Shown here one piece after another: positions 30,401 to 36,469 of a stretch of DNA of 64,000 nt. The notes under the pieces are model-generated. The model did no database searches. It was given only the letters and a program-made list of their open reading frames with translations, and was not told the origin of the DNA. The position numbers and the translations under genes are program-made. Source of the DNA: Pseudomonas fluorescens (lineage in GTDB: Bacteria > Pseudomonadota > Gammaproteobacteria > Pseudomonadales > Pseudomonadaceae); NCBI RefSeq assembly GCF_001648775.1, contig NZ_LVEJ01000005.1:1-64000 (forward strand), written 5' to 3'. Positions within the stretch are counted from its first letter, which is position 1. Each line of letters begins with the position of its first letter.

Positions 30401-33400
30401 CTTTGCCGGCGTCTTTGTAGACATCATCGGCAGGTGCTGGAACGGTCACGGTGCCGGTGGTCTTGCCGGCGTCGATGGTAATGGTCGAACCGTTGCTCAG
30501 GGTCACGGTCACCGGCGTGCCGGCCGGGTTGGTCAGCGTCGCGGTGTAGACGATCTGCCCGCCTTCGTTGACGTTGCCGGTGGCGGTCAGCGAAACGGTG
30601 GTGGTGTCGACGGTGTCGGTCACGCTGGTGCTGACCGGGGTTTTGTCGGCAACCAGATTTTCGTAATTGCCGCCGCTGACGTTGGTGATCGCGTTGGTCA
30701 GCGGTGCATGGCCGGCCAGCACATCGTTCGGTGCAGTGGTGGTCACGGTGCCGGTGGTTTTGCCGACTTCGATGGTGATGTTCTGGCCGTTGGCCAACGT
30801 CACGACCACTGGCGAACCGGTGACTGGCGCGCCGACGGTGGCGGTGTAGGTGACGGTGCCACCTTCAGCGGCGGTCTCGGTGGCGGTCAGTTTCACCGTC
30901 GAAGTGTCGATGGTGTCAGTGACGTCGGTCACGGCTGGCGTGGTGCTTGGCACCAGATTCTCGAAGTTGCCGCCGGTGGCGTCCTTGATGGTCACTTCGA
31001 CTTTGCCGGCGTCTTTGTAGACGTCATCGGCAGGCGCAGCGACGGTCACGGTGCCAGTGGTTTTACCGGCTTCGATGGTGATCACCGAGCCATTGCTCAG
31101 AGTCACGGTCACCGGGGTGCCGGCCGGGTTGGTCAGGGTCGCGGTGTAAACAATCGAACCGCCTTCCGCCACAGTGCCGGTGGCGCTCAGCGTCAGGTTT
31201 GTGGTGTCGGTGACGTCGGTCACAGTGGTGCTGACTGGCGTCTTGTCGGCGACAAGATTCTCGTAATTGCCGCCGGTCACGCCGGTGATCGAGTTGGTCA
31301 GCGGCGCGTGGCCGTTCAGCGCATCGTTTGGTGCGGTGGTGGTCACGGTGCCGGTGGTTTTACCCACTTCGATGGTGATGTTCTGGCCATTGGCCAAAGT
31401 CACGACAACTGGCGAACCGGTGACCGGCGCACCCACGGTAGCGGTGTAAGTGACGGTACCGCCTTCAGCAGCAGTCTCGGTGGCGGTCAGTTTGACCGTC
31501 GAGGTGTCAATGGTGTCAGTGACGTCGGTAACGGCTGGAACGGTGCTCGGCACCAGATTCTCGAAGTTGCCGCCAGTCGCATCCTTGATGGTGACTTCGA
31601 CTTTGCCGGCGTCTTTGTAGACGTCATCGGCTGGCGCAGCGACGGTCACGGTGCCGGTGGTTTTACCGGCTTCGATGGTGATCACCGAACCGTTCGACAG
31701 GGTCACAGTGACTGGCGAGCCAGCCGCGTTGGTCAGAGTCGCGGTGTAAGTGATCTGGCCACCTTCAGCCACGGTACCGGTCGCGCTCAGCGTCAGGTCG
31801 GTGGTGTCAGTGGTGTCGGTGACCGTGGTGCTGACCGGGGTTTTATCGGCGACGAGGTCTTCGTAATTGCCGCCGCTCACGCCCGTGATCGCGTTGGTGA
31901 TCGGCGCGTGGCCGGTCAACGCATCATTCGGTGCAGTGGTGGTCACGGTGCCTGTGGTTTTACCCACTTCGATGGTGATGTTCTGACCATTGGCCAGGGT
32001 CACGACCACAGGCGAACCGGTCACCGGAGCGCCAACTGTGGCGGTGTAGGTGACGGTGCCGCCTTCAGCCGCAGACTCAGTGGCGGTCAGTTTGACCGTA
32101 GTGGTGTCGACGGTATCGGTTACATCGGTGACGGCTGGAGCGGTGCTCGGAACGAGGTTCTCGAAGTTACCGCCAGTGGCGTCCTTGATGGTCACTTCGA
32201 CTTTGCCGGCGTCCTTATAGACGTCATCGGCAGGTGCTGCAACGGTCACGGTGCCAGTGGTTTTGCCAGCTTCGATGGTGATCACCGAACCGTTCGACAG
32301 GGTTACGGTGACAGGCGAACCTGCGGCGTTGGTCAGAGTCGCGGTGTAAGTGATCTGACCGCCTTCAGCCACAGAACCGGTGGCGCTCAGCGACAGGTTG
32401 GTGGTGTCGGCAACATCGGTAACGCTGGTCGAAACCGGAGTCTTGTCGGCAACCAGATCTTCGTAATTACCGCCGGTAACGCCAGTGATCGAGTTGGTCA
32501 GCGGTGCATTGCCGGTCAACGCGTCATTCGGCGCGGTGGTGGTCACAGTGCCGGTGGTTTTGCCGACTTCAATCGTAATGCTCTGACCGTTGGCCAAGGT
32601 CACCACGACTGGCGAGCCTGTCACCGGCGCGCCCACGGTGGCGGTGTAAGTAACGGTGCCGCCTTCAGCAACCGAAGTGTCAGCCGTCAGCTTCACGGTC
32701 GAAGTGTCGATGGTGTCGGTCACTTCGGTGACGGCTGGAACGGTGCTCGGCACCAGGTTCTCGAAGTTGCCGCCGACAGCGTCCTTGATCGTCACTTCAA
32801 CTTTGCCGGCGTCTTTATAGACGTCATCGGCGGGCGCCGGAACGGTCACGGTGCCGCTGGTCTTGCCCGCCTCGATGGTGATTACCGAGCCGTTGCTCAG
32901 GGTCACGGTCACCGGTGTACCGGCCGGATTGGTCAGGGTCGCGGTGTAAACGATCGAGCCGCCTTCCGCCACGGTGCCAGTGGCCGTCAGCGACAGGTTG
33001 GTGTCGTCGATCGAATCGGTAATGGTGGTGGTCGCTGGCGTGGTGTTCGGCACCAGGTTTTCAAAGTTACCGCCGCTAGCGCCGGTGATGGTGGTGCTGA
33101 CGGTGCTGCCATTGTTGTAAACGTCGTTGGCCGCCGTCGGCACGTTGACGGTGCCCGTGGTCTTGCCGGCTTCGATGGTGATGGTCGAGCCGTTCGACAG
33201 GGTGATCGTCACCGGCGTTTGCGCGGCATTGGTCAGCGTCGCGGTGTAGGTGATCTGGCCACCTTCGACGACGGTGCCGGTGGCGGTGAGGCTCACACTA
33301 GTGGTGTCGATCGAATCAGTCACCGTGGTAGTGGCTGGTGTGGTGTTCGGCACCAGGCTTTCGAAGTTGCCGCCGGTGGCGCCGGTAATGGTGGTGCTGA

Positions 33401-34724
33401 CGGTGCCGCCATTGTTGTAAACGTCGTTGGCCGCCGTCGGCACGTTGACGGTGCCCGTGGTCTGGCCGGCTTCAATGGTGATGGTCGAGCCGTTCGACAA
33501 CGTGACGGTGACAGGCGTTTGCGCCGGGTTGGTCAGGGTCGCGGTGTAGGTGATCTGGCCACCTTCGACCACTGTGCCGGTAGCGGTCAGGGTCAGATTG
33601 GTGGTGTCGACCGAGTCGGTGATGGTGGTCACCGCTGGCGTCGGGTTCGGCACCAGGTTTTCGAAGTTGCCGCCGCTGGCACCGGTAATGGTGGTGGTGA
33701 CGGTGCTGCCGTTGTTATAGACGTCGTTGGCCGGGGTCGGCACGTTGACCGTGCCGGTGGTCTGGCCGGCACCGATGGTGATGGTCGAGCCGTTCGACAG
33801 GGTGACGGTGACCGGCGTTTGTGCCGGGTTGGTCAGGGTTGCGGTGTAAGTGATCTGCCCGCCTTCGGTGACACTCGGCCCCGCCGTCAGAGTGACGGTG
33901 GTGGTGTCGATGGTGTCGGTGACTTGCGTCGTGGCCGGGGTGGTCGGCGGCGTCACGGTGATGCCGTTGCCGCCGGTGGTGCCGGTGACGGTCACGTCGA
34001 TCTGGGTCGGGTCGTTATAAACGGTGTCGTTCGGCGCCAGCGGCACATTGACCGTGCCAGTGGTGGAGCCTGCCGGAATCACAATCACCGAGCCGTTGGA
34101 CAGGGTGATGGTCAGGTCGGTCAGCGGTGCCTGGGTCAGGGTCGCGGTGTACACCAGCACGCCGCCGGCTTCGGTGATGGTCGGCGTGGCGCTGAGGCTC
34201 AGGGTCGACTCACGCAGGGCGTTGGTGGTGGTGTCGGTGGTCTGGCCGCCGGTGATGTTTTGCGCAGTTTGACCGCCAGCGTTGATGCCTGCGGTCGGGA
34301 AGCCAATGGTCGGGTCAACGCGGCCAGCGGTGGCGTCGAGCATCACGAAACTGTGGCCACCACCGGCTGCACCGCCAGTGCCGGCAGCGCTCGGGCCGGC
34401 AGCCGTGGCATCCAGCGCGGTAGTCGGATCGACACCGGCGGCGATGGCTTGCTGCAGTTCTGCTACCGACGGCGCAGCCTGCGCGGTGGCTTCGGCCAGG
34501 TCAGTGCTGGCGTCGGGCGCGTTGGCGCTCCACTGAGTTTCGCGGCCCAGGTCCAGCGTGCGGCCATCGGCCAATTCAAGCGACACGGCGCCGGAGAGGC
34601 CAGTGTCGATCTGGTCGCCGACAAACAGGCGATCGCCTTCAACGAGTACGCGACGCACGCCCTCTGGGGACACCACGAATACCTGACCGACAATGCTTTT
34701 GACGATGGCAACAACACTGCTCAT
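18486..34724 (-). CDS. lapA: LapA: giant RTX surface adhesin
   Basis: This 5412-residue adhesin carries the retention module (residues 1-115), which contains the LapG site T107-A-A-G110. Forty Ig-like repeats of exactly 100 residues follow (about 175-4175), then a Calx-beta-like repeat (about 4175-4280), cadherin/T1SS-type modules, a PA14-like region, and a von Willebrand A domain with MIDAS motif DSSGSMS plus GGGTNYED and TDGQP. The protein ends with RTX nonapeptides (GGxGNDxLx, near 5220-5290) and a C-terminal type I secretion signal. LapEBC export it and the retention module anchors it in LapE; LapG cleavage releases it during biofilm dispersal. The ATG at 34724 has GGAGAG upstream. It is divergent from lapE across a 358-bp promoter region. 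Confidence 0.96.
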   Translation of the reverse strand: MSSVVAIVKSIVGQVFVVSPEGVRRVLVEGDRLFVGDQIDTGLSGAVSLELADGRTLDLGRETQWSANAPDASTDLAEATAQAAPSVAELQQAIAAGVDPTTALDATAAGPSAAGTGGAAGGGHSFVMLDATAGRVDPTIGFPTAGINAGGQTAQNITGGQTTDTTTNALRESTLSLSATPTITEAGGVLVYTATLTQAPLTDLTITLSNGSVIVIPAGSTTGTVNVPLAPNDTVYNDPTQIDVTVTGTTGGNGITVTPPTTPATTQVTDTIDTTTVTLTAGPSVTEGGQITYTATLTNPAQTPVTVTLSNGSTITIGAGQTTGTVNVPTPANDVYNNGSTVTTTITGASGGNFENLVPNPTPAVTTITDSVDTTNLTLTATGTVVEGGQITYTATLTNPAQTPVTVTLSNGSTITIEAGQTTGTVNVPTAANDVYNNGGTVSTTITGATGGNFESLVPNTTPATTTVTDSIDTTSVSLTATGTVVEGGQITYTATLTNAAQTPVTITLSNGSTITIEAGKTTGTVNVPTAANDVYNNGSTVSTTITGASGGNFENLVPNTTPATTTITDSIDDTNLSLTATGTVAEGGSIVYTATLTNPAGTPVTVTLSNGSVITIEAGKTSGTVTVPAPADDVYKDAGKVEVTIKDAVGGNFENLVPSTVPAVTEVTDTIDTSTVKLTADTSVAEGGTVTYTATVGAPVTGSPVVVTLANGQSITIEVGKTTGTVTTTAPNDALTGNAPLTNSITGVTGGNYEDLVADKTPVSTSVTDVADTTNLSLSATGSVAEGGQITYTATLTNAAGSPVTVTLSNGSVITIEAGKTTGTVTVAAPADDVYKDAGKVEVTIKDATGGNFENLVPSTAPAVTDVTDTVDTTTVKLTATESAAEGGTVTYTATVGAPVTGSPVVVTLANGQNITIEVGKTTGTVTTTAPNDALTGHAPITNAITGVSGGNYEDLVADKTPVSTTVTDTTDTTDLTLSATGTVAEGGQITYTATLTNAAGSPVTVTLSNGSVITIEAGKTTGTVTVAAPADDVYKDAGKVEVTIKDATGGNFENLVPSTVPAVTDVTDTIDTSTVKLTATETAAEGGTVTYTATVGAPVTGSPVVVTLANGQNITIEVGKTTGTVTTTAPNDALNGHAPLTNSITGVTGGNYENLVADKTPVSTTVTDVTDTTNLTLSATGTVAEGGSIVYTATLTNPAGTPVTVTLSNGSVITIEAGKTTGTVTVAAPADDVYKDAGKVEVTIKDATGGNFENLVPSTTPAVTDVTDTIDTSTVKLTATETAAEGGTVTYTATVGAPVTGSPVVVTLANGQNITIEVGKTTGTVTTTAPNDVLAGHAPLTNAITNVSGGNYENLVADKTPVSTSVTDTVDTTTVSLTATGNVNEGGQIVYTATLTNPAGTPVTVTLSNGSTITIDAGKTTGTVTVPAPADDVYKDAGKVEVTIKGTDGGNFENLVANPTPAVTNVADTINTTHLTLSAESYVLEGTSITYTATLTNAAQTPVTVNLSNGQTITIEAGKTSGSVTIAAPSDDVYKDVSKLTVTMTDATGGNFEKLDVSKTPVSTTVNDTIDKTTLTLSASDTVSEGGQITYTATLSNPAGTAMTVTLANGAVINIAAGATSGSVNFAAPANTPYIDGGKVQTAIASHSGGNFEQVDANRSAVVTTVTDTVDTTNISLSATGSVAEGGSIIYTASLTNPAGTAMSVTLSNGAVINIAKGATTGTATVAAPADDVYKDAGKVDASITKTTGGNFENLVVDKTPAVTDVTDTIDNSTVSLTATASTTEGGVVVYTASVTAPVTGSPVVVTLSNGQTITIPVGASSGSVNFTAPNDALAGGNTLSVKIDGTSGGNYENLVADKTPAVTSVTDTVDTTNLSLSATGTVAEGGSIVYTATLTNPAGTPVTVTLSNGSVITIEAGKTTGSVTVAAPADDVYKDAGKVEVTIKDATGGNFENLVPSTTPAVTDVTDTIDTSTVKLTADTTVAEGGTVTYTATVGAPVTGSPVVVTLANGQSITIEVGKTTGTVTTIAPNDALTGQASLGNSITGVSGGNYENLVADKTPVSTTVTDTVDTTDLSLSATPSVAEGGSIIYTATLTNPAGSPVTVTLSNGSVITIEAGKTTGTVTVAAPADDVYKDAGKVEVTIKDATGGNFENLVPSTVPAVTEVTDTIDTSTVKLTTTESAAEGGTVTYTATVGAPVTGSPVVVTLANGQNITIEVGKTTGTVTTTAPNDALTGHTPLTNAITDVSGGNYENLVADKTPVSTTVTDTVDTTDLTLTATGTVAEGGSIVYTATLTNPAGTPVTVTLSNGSVITIEAGKTTGTVTVAAPADDVYKDAGKVEVTIKDATGGNFENLVPSITPAVTDVTDTIDTSTVKLTATESAAEGGTVTYTATVGAPVTGSPVVVTLANGQNITIEVGKTTGTVTTTAPNDALTGHAPLTNSITGVSGGNYENLVADKTPVSTTVTDTTDTTNLSLTATGTVDEGGQITYTATLTNAAGSPVTVTLSNGAVITIDAGKTTGTVTVDAPKDDVYKDAGTVEATIKGATGGDFENLVTSTAPAVTTVNDTIDTSTVSLTATANVAEGETVVYTATVTAPVTGSPVVVALSNGQTITIAVGETTGSVNFVAPNSPLAGGSSLSVTIDGATGGNYEKLAVDGKSADTAVSDTTDTTNLNLTATDSVAEGGSIVYTATLTNPAGTPVTVTLSNGSVITIEAGKTTGSVTVAAPADDVYKDAGKVEVTIKDATGGNFENLVPSTVPAVTNVTDTIDTTTVKLTATESAAEGGTVTYTATVGAPVTGSPVVVTLANGQTITIAVGQTTGTATTTAPNDALTGHAPITNAITEVSGGNYENLVADKTPVSTNITDTVDTTNLTLSATGTVAEGGSIVYTATLTNAAGSPVTVTLSNGAVITIEAGKTTGTVTVAAPADDVYKDAGKVEVTIKDATGGDFENLVPSTTPAVTNVTDTIDTTTVKLTATESAAEGGTVTYTATVGAPVTGSPVVVTLANGQTITIGVGQTTGTATTAAPNDALTGHAPLTNAITEVSGGNYENLVADKTPVSTNVTDTVDTTNLSLSATGSVAEGGSIVYTATLTNAAGSPVTVTLSNGAVITIEAGKTTGTVSVPAPADDVYKDAGTVQATISTATGGNFENLVPSTVPAVTQVTDTIDTSTVKLTADTSVAEGGTVTYTATVGAPVTGSPVVVTLANGQNITIEVGKTTGSVTFTAPNDALTGHAPVTNSITGVTGGNYENLVADKTPVSTNVTDTVDTTNLTLSATGTVAEGGQITYTATLTNAAGSPVTVTLSNGSVITIEAGKTTGTVTVAAPADDVYKDAGKVEVTIKDATGGNFENLVPSTTPAVTDVTDTIDTSTVKLTADTSAAEGGTVTYTATVGAPVTGSPVVVTLANGQNITIEVGKTTGTVTTTAPNDALTGHAPISNAITGVTGGNYENLVADKTPVATTVTDTVDTTNLSLSATGSVAEGGSIIYTATLTNAAGSPVTVTLSNGAVITIEAGKTTGTVSVPAPADDVYKDAGKVEATISTATGGNFENLVPSTVPAVTNVTDTIDTTTVKLTATPTAAEGGNVVYTATVGAPVTGSPVTVTLANGQTITIGVGQTTGTATTIAPNDALTGHAPLTNSITNVSGGNYENLVADKTPVSTNVTDTVDTTNLSLSATGSVAEGGSIVYTATLTNAAGSPVTVTLSNGAVITIDAGKTTGTVTVPAPADDVYKDAGTVQATISNATGGNFENLVPSTTPAITSVTDTIDTTTVKLTATATAAEGGNVVYTATVGAPVTGSPVVVTLSNGQTITIGVGQTTGTATTTAPNDALTGHAPLTNAITNVTGGNYENLVADKTPVSTTVTDTIDTTNLSLSATGTVAEGGSIVYTATLTNAAGSPVTVTLSNGSVITIDAGKTSGTVTVPAPADDVYKDAGNVQATIKTATGGSFENLVTSTTPAVTSVTDTIDTTTVKLTATGTAAEGGNVIYTATVGAAVTGAPVVVTLANGQTITIDIGKTSGTVTTTAPNDALTGHAPLTNSITNVTGGNYENLVADKTPVNTTVTDTVDTTNLTLSATGTVAEGGQITYTATLSNAAGSPVTVTLSNGSVITIDAGKTTGTVTVAAPADDVYKDAGTVQATISNATGGSFENLVTNTTPAVTNVTDTIDTTTVSITGSSSVTEGQTASYTVSLNHPAQTEVTLKIVYSGTAADGSDFTGVYTVKIPAGASSAQFNVATIDDKITEGTENFVVKIDSATGGNFENLAVSSTNGSVSTSIIDNDAPPVIDLDANNSSGATGADYKVTFTENTPGAGVSIADTDIKITDPDSTMLTGATVVLTNRQDGDALNLGNSVNGITINANSTNGTVTLTLSGNATLADYMQAIKNISFTNSSEDPSTVPRIITVTVTDGGNYSNTATTTVNVVAVNDAPVAAPVNVTGTEDTPLILGWSTFGVSDVDSPASSLGVKITQLPGEGKLQYLDGSTWKDVANNQTFSKADIDAGKLRFLPDTNESGVNGYGGTGLGNNQADYAQIKFQPTDGQLLGNTGTVKIDITPVADAPTVSVADNSVKSTGLVKEVWTGLAGLGTNGNGADSTTLKTVIDGAGTPNTSTNVNNVQSDGSVTAGTASKTSGLIYLEAGKTYTFSGVGDDSLLVTIGGKNVAATTWGVGGNLNGSFTPTTSGYYTLDIYHHNQSGPGSYDVNLSVNGSTPIDLSSTGVPIYTGVQDLINSGVTVSDLHGSGGEGYYDGYKLNTGAEGTTVKLSAITTALTDTDGSETLSVKISGAPVGSVLSDGAGHTFTVTATGGDANITGWNLGSLTVTPPPYYNGQFNLTVTSTSTEMVGGSASSTATIPVTVVPAVYNAVVATSGDDTVTGTDGNDIIVADIGGLTVVPGTNYNIAFMVDSSGSMSSSSINAAKDSLTSVFNTLKQSLGGSNSGTVNIFLVDFDTQVNKSVSVNLNDPNALTQLKAVLDSMSSGGGTNYEDVFKTTANWFQSADAVANTGAKNLTYFITDGQPTYYQSGEQTNPTLYGSVKFDSVVTTSNYKLGDTFSTYIDNTHYLSINASGIAQLQTYTARYGWSTTNLGTVHAQGDGTYELSSLAGSGSSTTSTTTDNSTSSFALLSGLSNVEAIGLNSGVSLNDLKPYDSDKTPQTNIDPKDLANSIIGHTEATLPGNDTVSGGDGNDILFGDLVSFNGIAGEGYQAMQAFVAQQTGVDVSKVTTSNVHQYITEHYQAFDVSGAHDGNDTLLGGAGNDILFGSGGNDLLDGGKGNDILLGGTGNDTLIGGQGNDILIGGSGADTFVWKAGDTGNDVIKDFKAADGDRIDLRDLLQGETGSTIDNFLKITTVDGTSSLQVSSAGKFNSGDAAAATPDVTIKLEGNNWSSANIHNLIAGSDPTIKVDHNNS
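22201..34200 (-). repeat. 40 tandem 300-bp repeats within lapA
   Basis: The anchor sequence GTGGTGTCGATGGTGTC and close variants recur at 22201, 22501, 22801 and so on to 33901, every 300 bp without a single indel. The first repeat begins at 34200. Most units alternate between two types. One encodes GGNFENLV with DDVYKDAGKVEVTI; the other encodes GGNYENLVADKTPV with GSPVVVTLANGQ. Together they give a 600-bp higher-order period, broken at about 29461-30660 and at the N-terminal end, where F-type units follow one another. Confidence 0.95.
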
Positions 34725-34839
34725 TGAAGACTCTCCGGGGTGTCACGTTCAGTTGACTTCCATGGACCTGATGGCATGGGCGCCGATTCAGTCTGGACGT
34801 ACTTTAAAAATTTGCGAAACAAGTTTGACGCGTCTATTC

Positions 34840-34892
34840 GTCAATATTTTGGCTAGATTCTTTCGCTATTAACTTTATGCCAAACTATTGAC
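34840..34892. promoter_or_regulatory. Two FleQ-like sites in the lapA-lapE intergenic region
   Basis: GTCAATATTTTGGC (34840-34853, plus) and GTCAATAGTTTGGC (34879-34892, minus) each match the FleQ consensus GTCAATAAATTGAC at 11 of 14 positions and face each other across 25 bp. FleQ and c-di-GMP control lapA in P. putida. The flanking 34800-34900 stretch is AT-rich, as expected for a promoter. The rest of 34725-35082 shows no other clear signal. Confidence 0.55.
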
Positions 34893-35082
34893 CTTATGGG
34901 TGCCATCCTAAACAATCGCCCCACTAATGTCACATTGATATTTCCGCGGCGACCTGTCCTTTAGCGTGTGATCCAGTTCCTGTTTTGAACTTTCCGACAT
35001 ACGGTCAATCTGGTTGCCATCATCCGACGCAGCGCCACGTTTTGCTGTGATTCAAGACAAGAAGTTCTGGGAAATTCCTATC

Positions 35083-36435
35083 ATGCGTTCGCCCCTGCTT
35101 TTCGCCGTACCCTTCGCTCTCGCCGCCTCTTTCGTACAAGCACAATCCTTACCAGAAGCCATGCAGCAGGCACTGGATGTCCATCCGGAAATCCAGGCAG
35201 GGGTCAACAGTCGTCTGGCCGCGGATTATCAATTAAGAGCGGCGAAAGGTGGATACCTGCCGAAGGTCGATCTGCTCGGCGGTTATGGCCGTGAAGGCAC
35301 CGACAGCGTCACCACCCGCGCCAACTCCGGCGGCAACCACTACGAAACCCTGAACCGCAGCGAGTCAAGTTTACGTCTCTCGCAAATGGTCTTCGACGGT
35401 TTTGCGACGTCCAGCGAAGTCGGGCGTCAACAAGCCACCGTCAACTCCCGCGCCTACTCGTTGCTCGGCACATCCGAGCGCACCGCGCTGACCGTCGCCC
35501 AGGTCTACCTGGACGTGCTGACCCGTCGTGAGTTCGTGCGTCTGGCCGAGGACAACCTCAAGAGCCACCAGCGCATCTACGACCAGATCCAGTTGCGCAC
35601 CCAGCGCGGCGTCGGCAGCGGTGCCGACCTCGATCAGGCCGAAGCGCGGATGGCCCAGGCCCGCAACAACCTGATCACCGAGCAGACCAACCTCGCCGAC
35701 TCGGAAACCAACTTCCTCAGCGCCGTTGGCCAGATGCCTGACCAGCTCGAGCGCCCAGCGCCGTTCATGGCGATGATGCCGGCCAACCTCAACGAAGCCC
35801 GTACGCAGATGCTGGAAAACAGCCCGATCCTGCGCTCGGCCGAGTCCGACATCGCCGCGGCCGAGAAGCAATACGAAACCGCCAAATCGACCTTCTACCC
35901 ACGTTTCGACGCTGAGTTGGGTCGCACCGCCGACAACGATCTTGATGGCCAGAACGGCCACAACAACGAATGGCAGGCGATGCTGCGCATGCGCTTCAAC
36001 CTCTACTCGGGTGGCAGCAACAAGGCTGATCTGGAATCCAAGTCGTACCTGTCGAACCAGGCGCTGGACATCCGCAACAACGCCTTGCGTCAGTTGAACG
36101 AAGAGCTCGGTCTGGCGTGGAACGCCTTGAACAATGCCAACGCCCAGGTGCCGATCGCGCAGCAGTACGTCGACCACAGCACCTCGGTGCGCACTGCCTA
36201 CCAGCGTCAGTTCAGCCTTGGCGAGCGTACGCTGCTGGATTTGCTCGACAGCGAAAACGAGTTGTTCACTGCTTCGCGGCGTCTGGCTGAAATCAAAAAC
36301 ATTCAGTTATTTACTCAGTACCGAATCAAGGCGACCATGGGCGAGTTGCTCAGAAGCCAGGGAGTGGTCGCGCCGTTGGCATCCGTTGTGCAGAACGACG
36401 TGAAGCCCAAGGTCCAGCTGCCTGGGATGAATTGA
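35083..36435 (+). CDS. lapE: LapE: TolC-like outer-membrane channel of the LapA exporter
   Basis: This 450-residue protein has a signal peptide (MRSPLLFAVPFALAASFVQAQ) and two OEP repeats of long coiled helices (about 25-220 and 235-430), as in TolC/LapE proteins. It forms the outer-membrane part of the type I secretion system for LapA and, in the LapA model, holds the retention module. The ATG at 35083 starts the signal peptide; the longer frame from 35014 adds 23 residues with no role. It is the first gene of lapE-lapB-lapC. Confidence 0.93.
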   Translation: MRSPLLFAVPFALAASFVQAQSLPEAMQQALDVHPEIQAGVNSRLAADYQLRAAKGGYLPKVDLLGGYGREGTDSVTTRANSGGNHYETLNRSESSLRLSQMVFDGFATSSEVGRQQATVNSRAYSLLGTSERTALTVAQVYLDVLTRREFVRLAEDNLKSHQRIYDQIQLRTQRGVGSGADLDQAEARMAQARNNLITEQTNLADSETNFLSAVGQMPDQLERPAPFMAMMPANLNEARTQMLENSPILRSAESDIAAAEKQYETAKSTFYPRFDAELGRTADNDLDGQNGHNNEWQAMLRMRFNLYSGGSNKADLESKSYLSNQALDIRNNALRQLNEELGLAWNALNNANAQVPIAQQYVDHSTSVRTAYQRQFSLGERTLLDLLDSENELFTASRRLAEIKNIQLFTQYRIKATMGELLRSQGVVAPLASVVQNDVKPKVQLPGMN

Positions 36436-36469
36436 GTTATCCCTTTTCAACTGTCAAAGAGTGTCGAGC

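Noticed and set aside
22201..34200. Regularly spaced repeats that could suggest a CRISPR or satellite array
   Set aside because: The unit is 300 bp, coding and in frame throughout; there are no unique spacers. It is protein repeat structure.
29778..34727. A 1649-codon open frame antisense to lapA, and similar ones at 19443-22988, 23208-26375 and 27408-28115
   Set aside because: These mirror the 300-bp repeats of lapA. The repeat codons happen to lack antisense stops, so the openness is multiplied by repetition. Their translations are low-complexity and have no start signals or family features.
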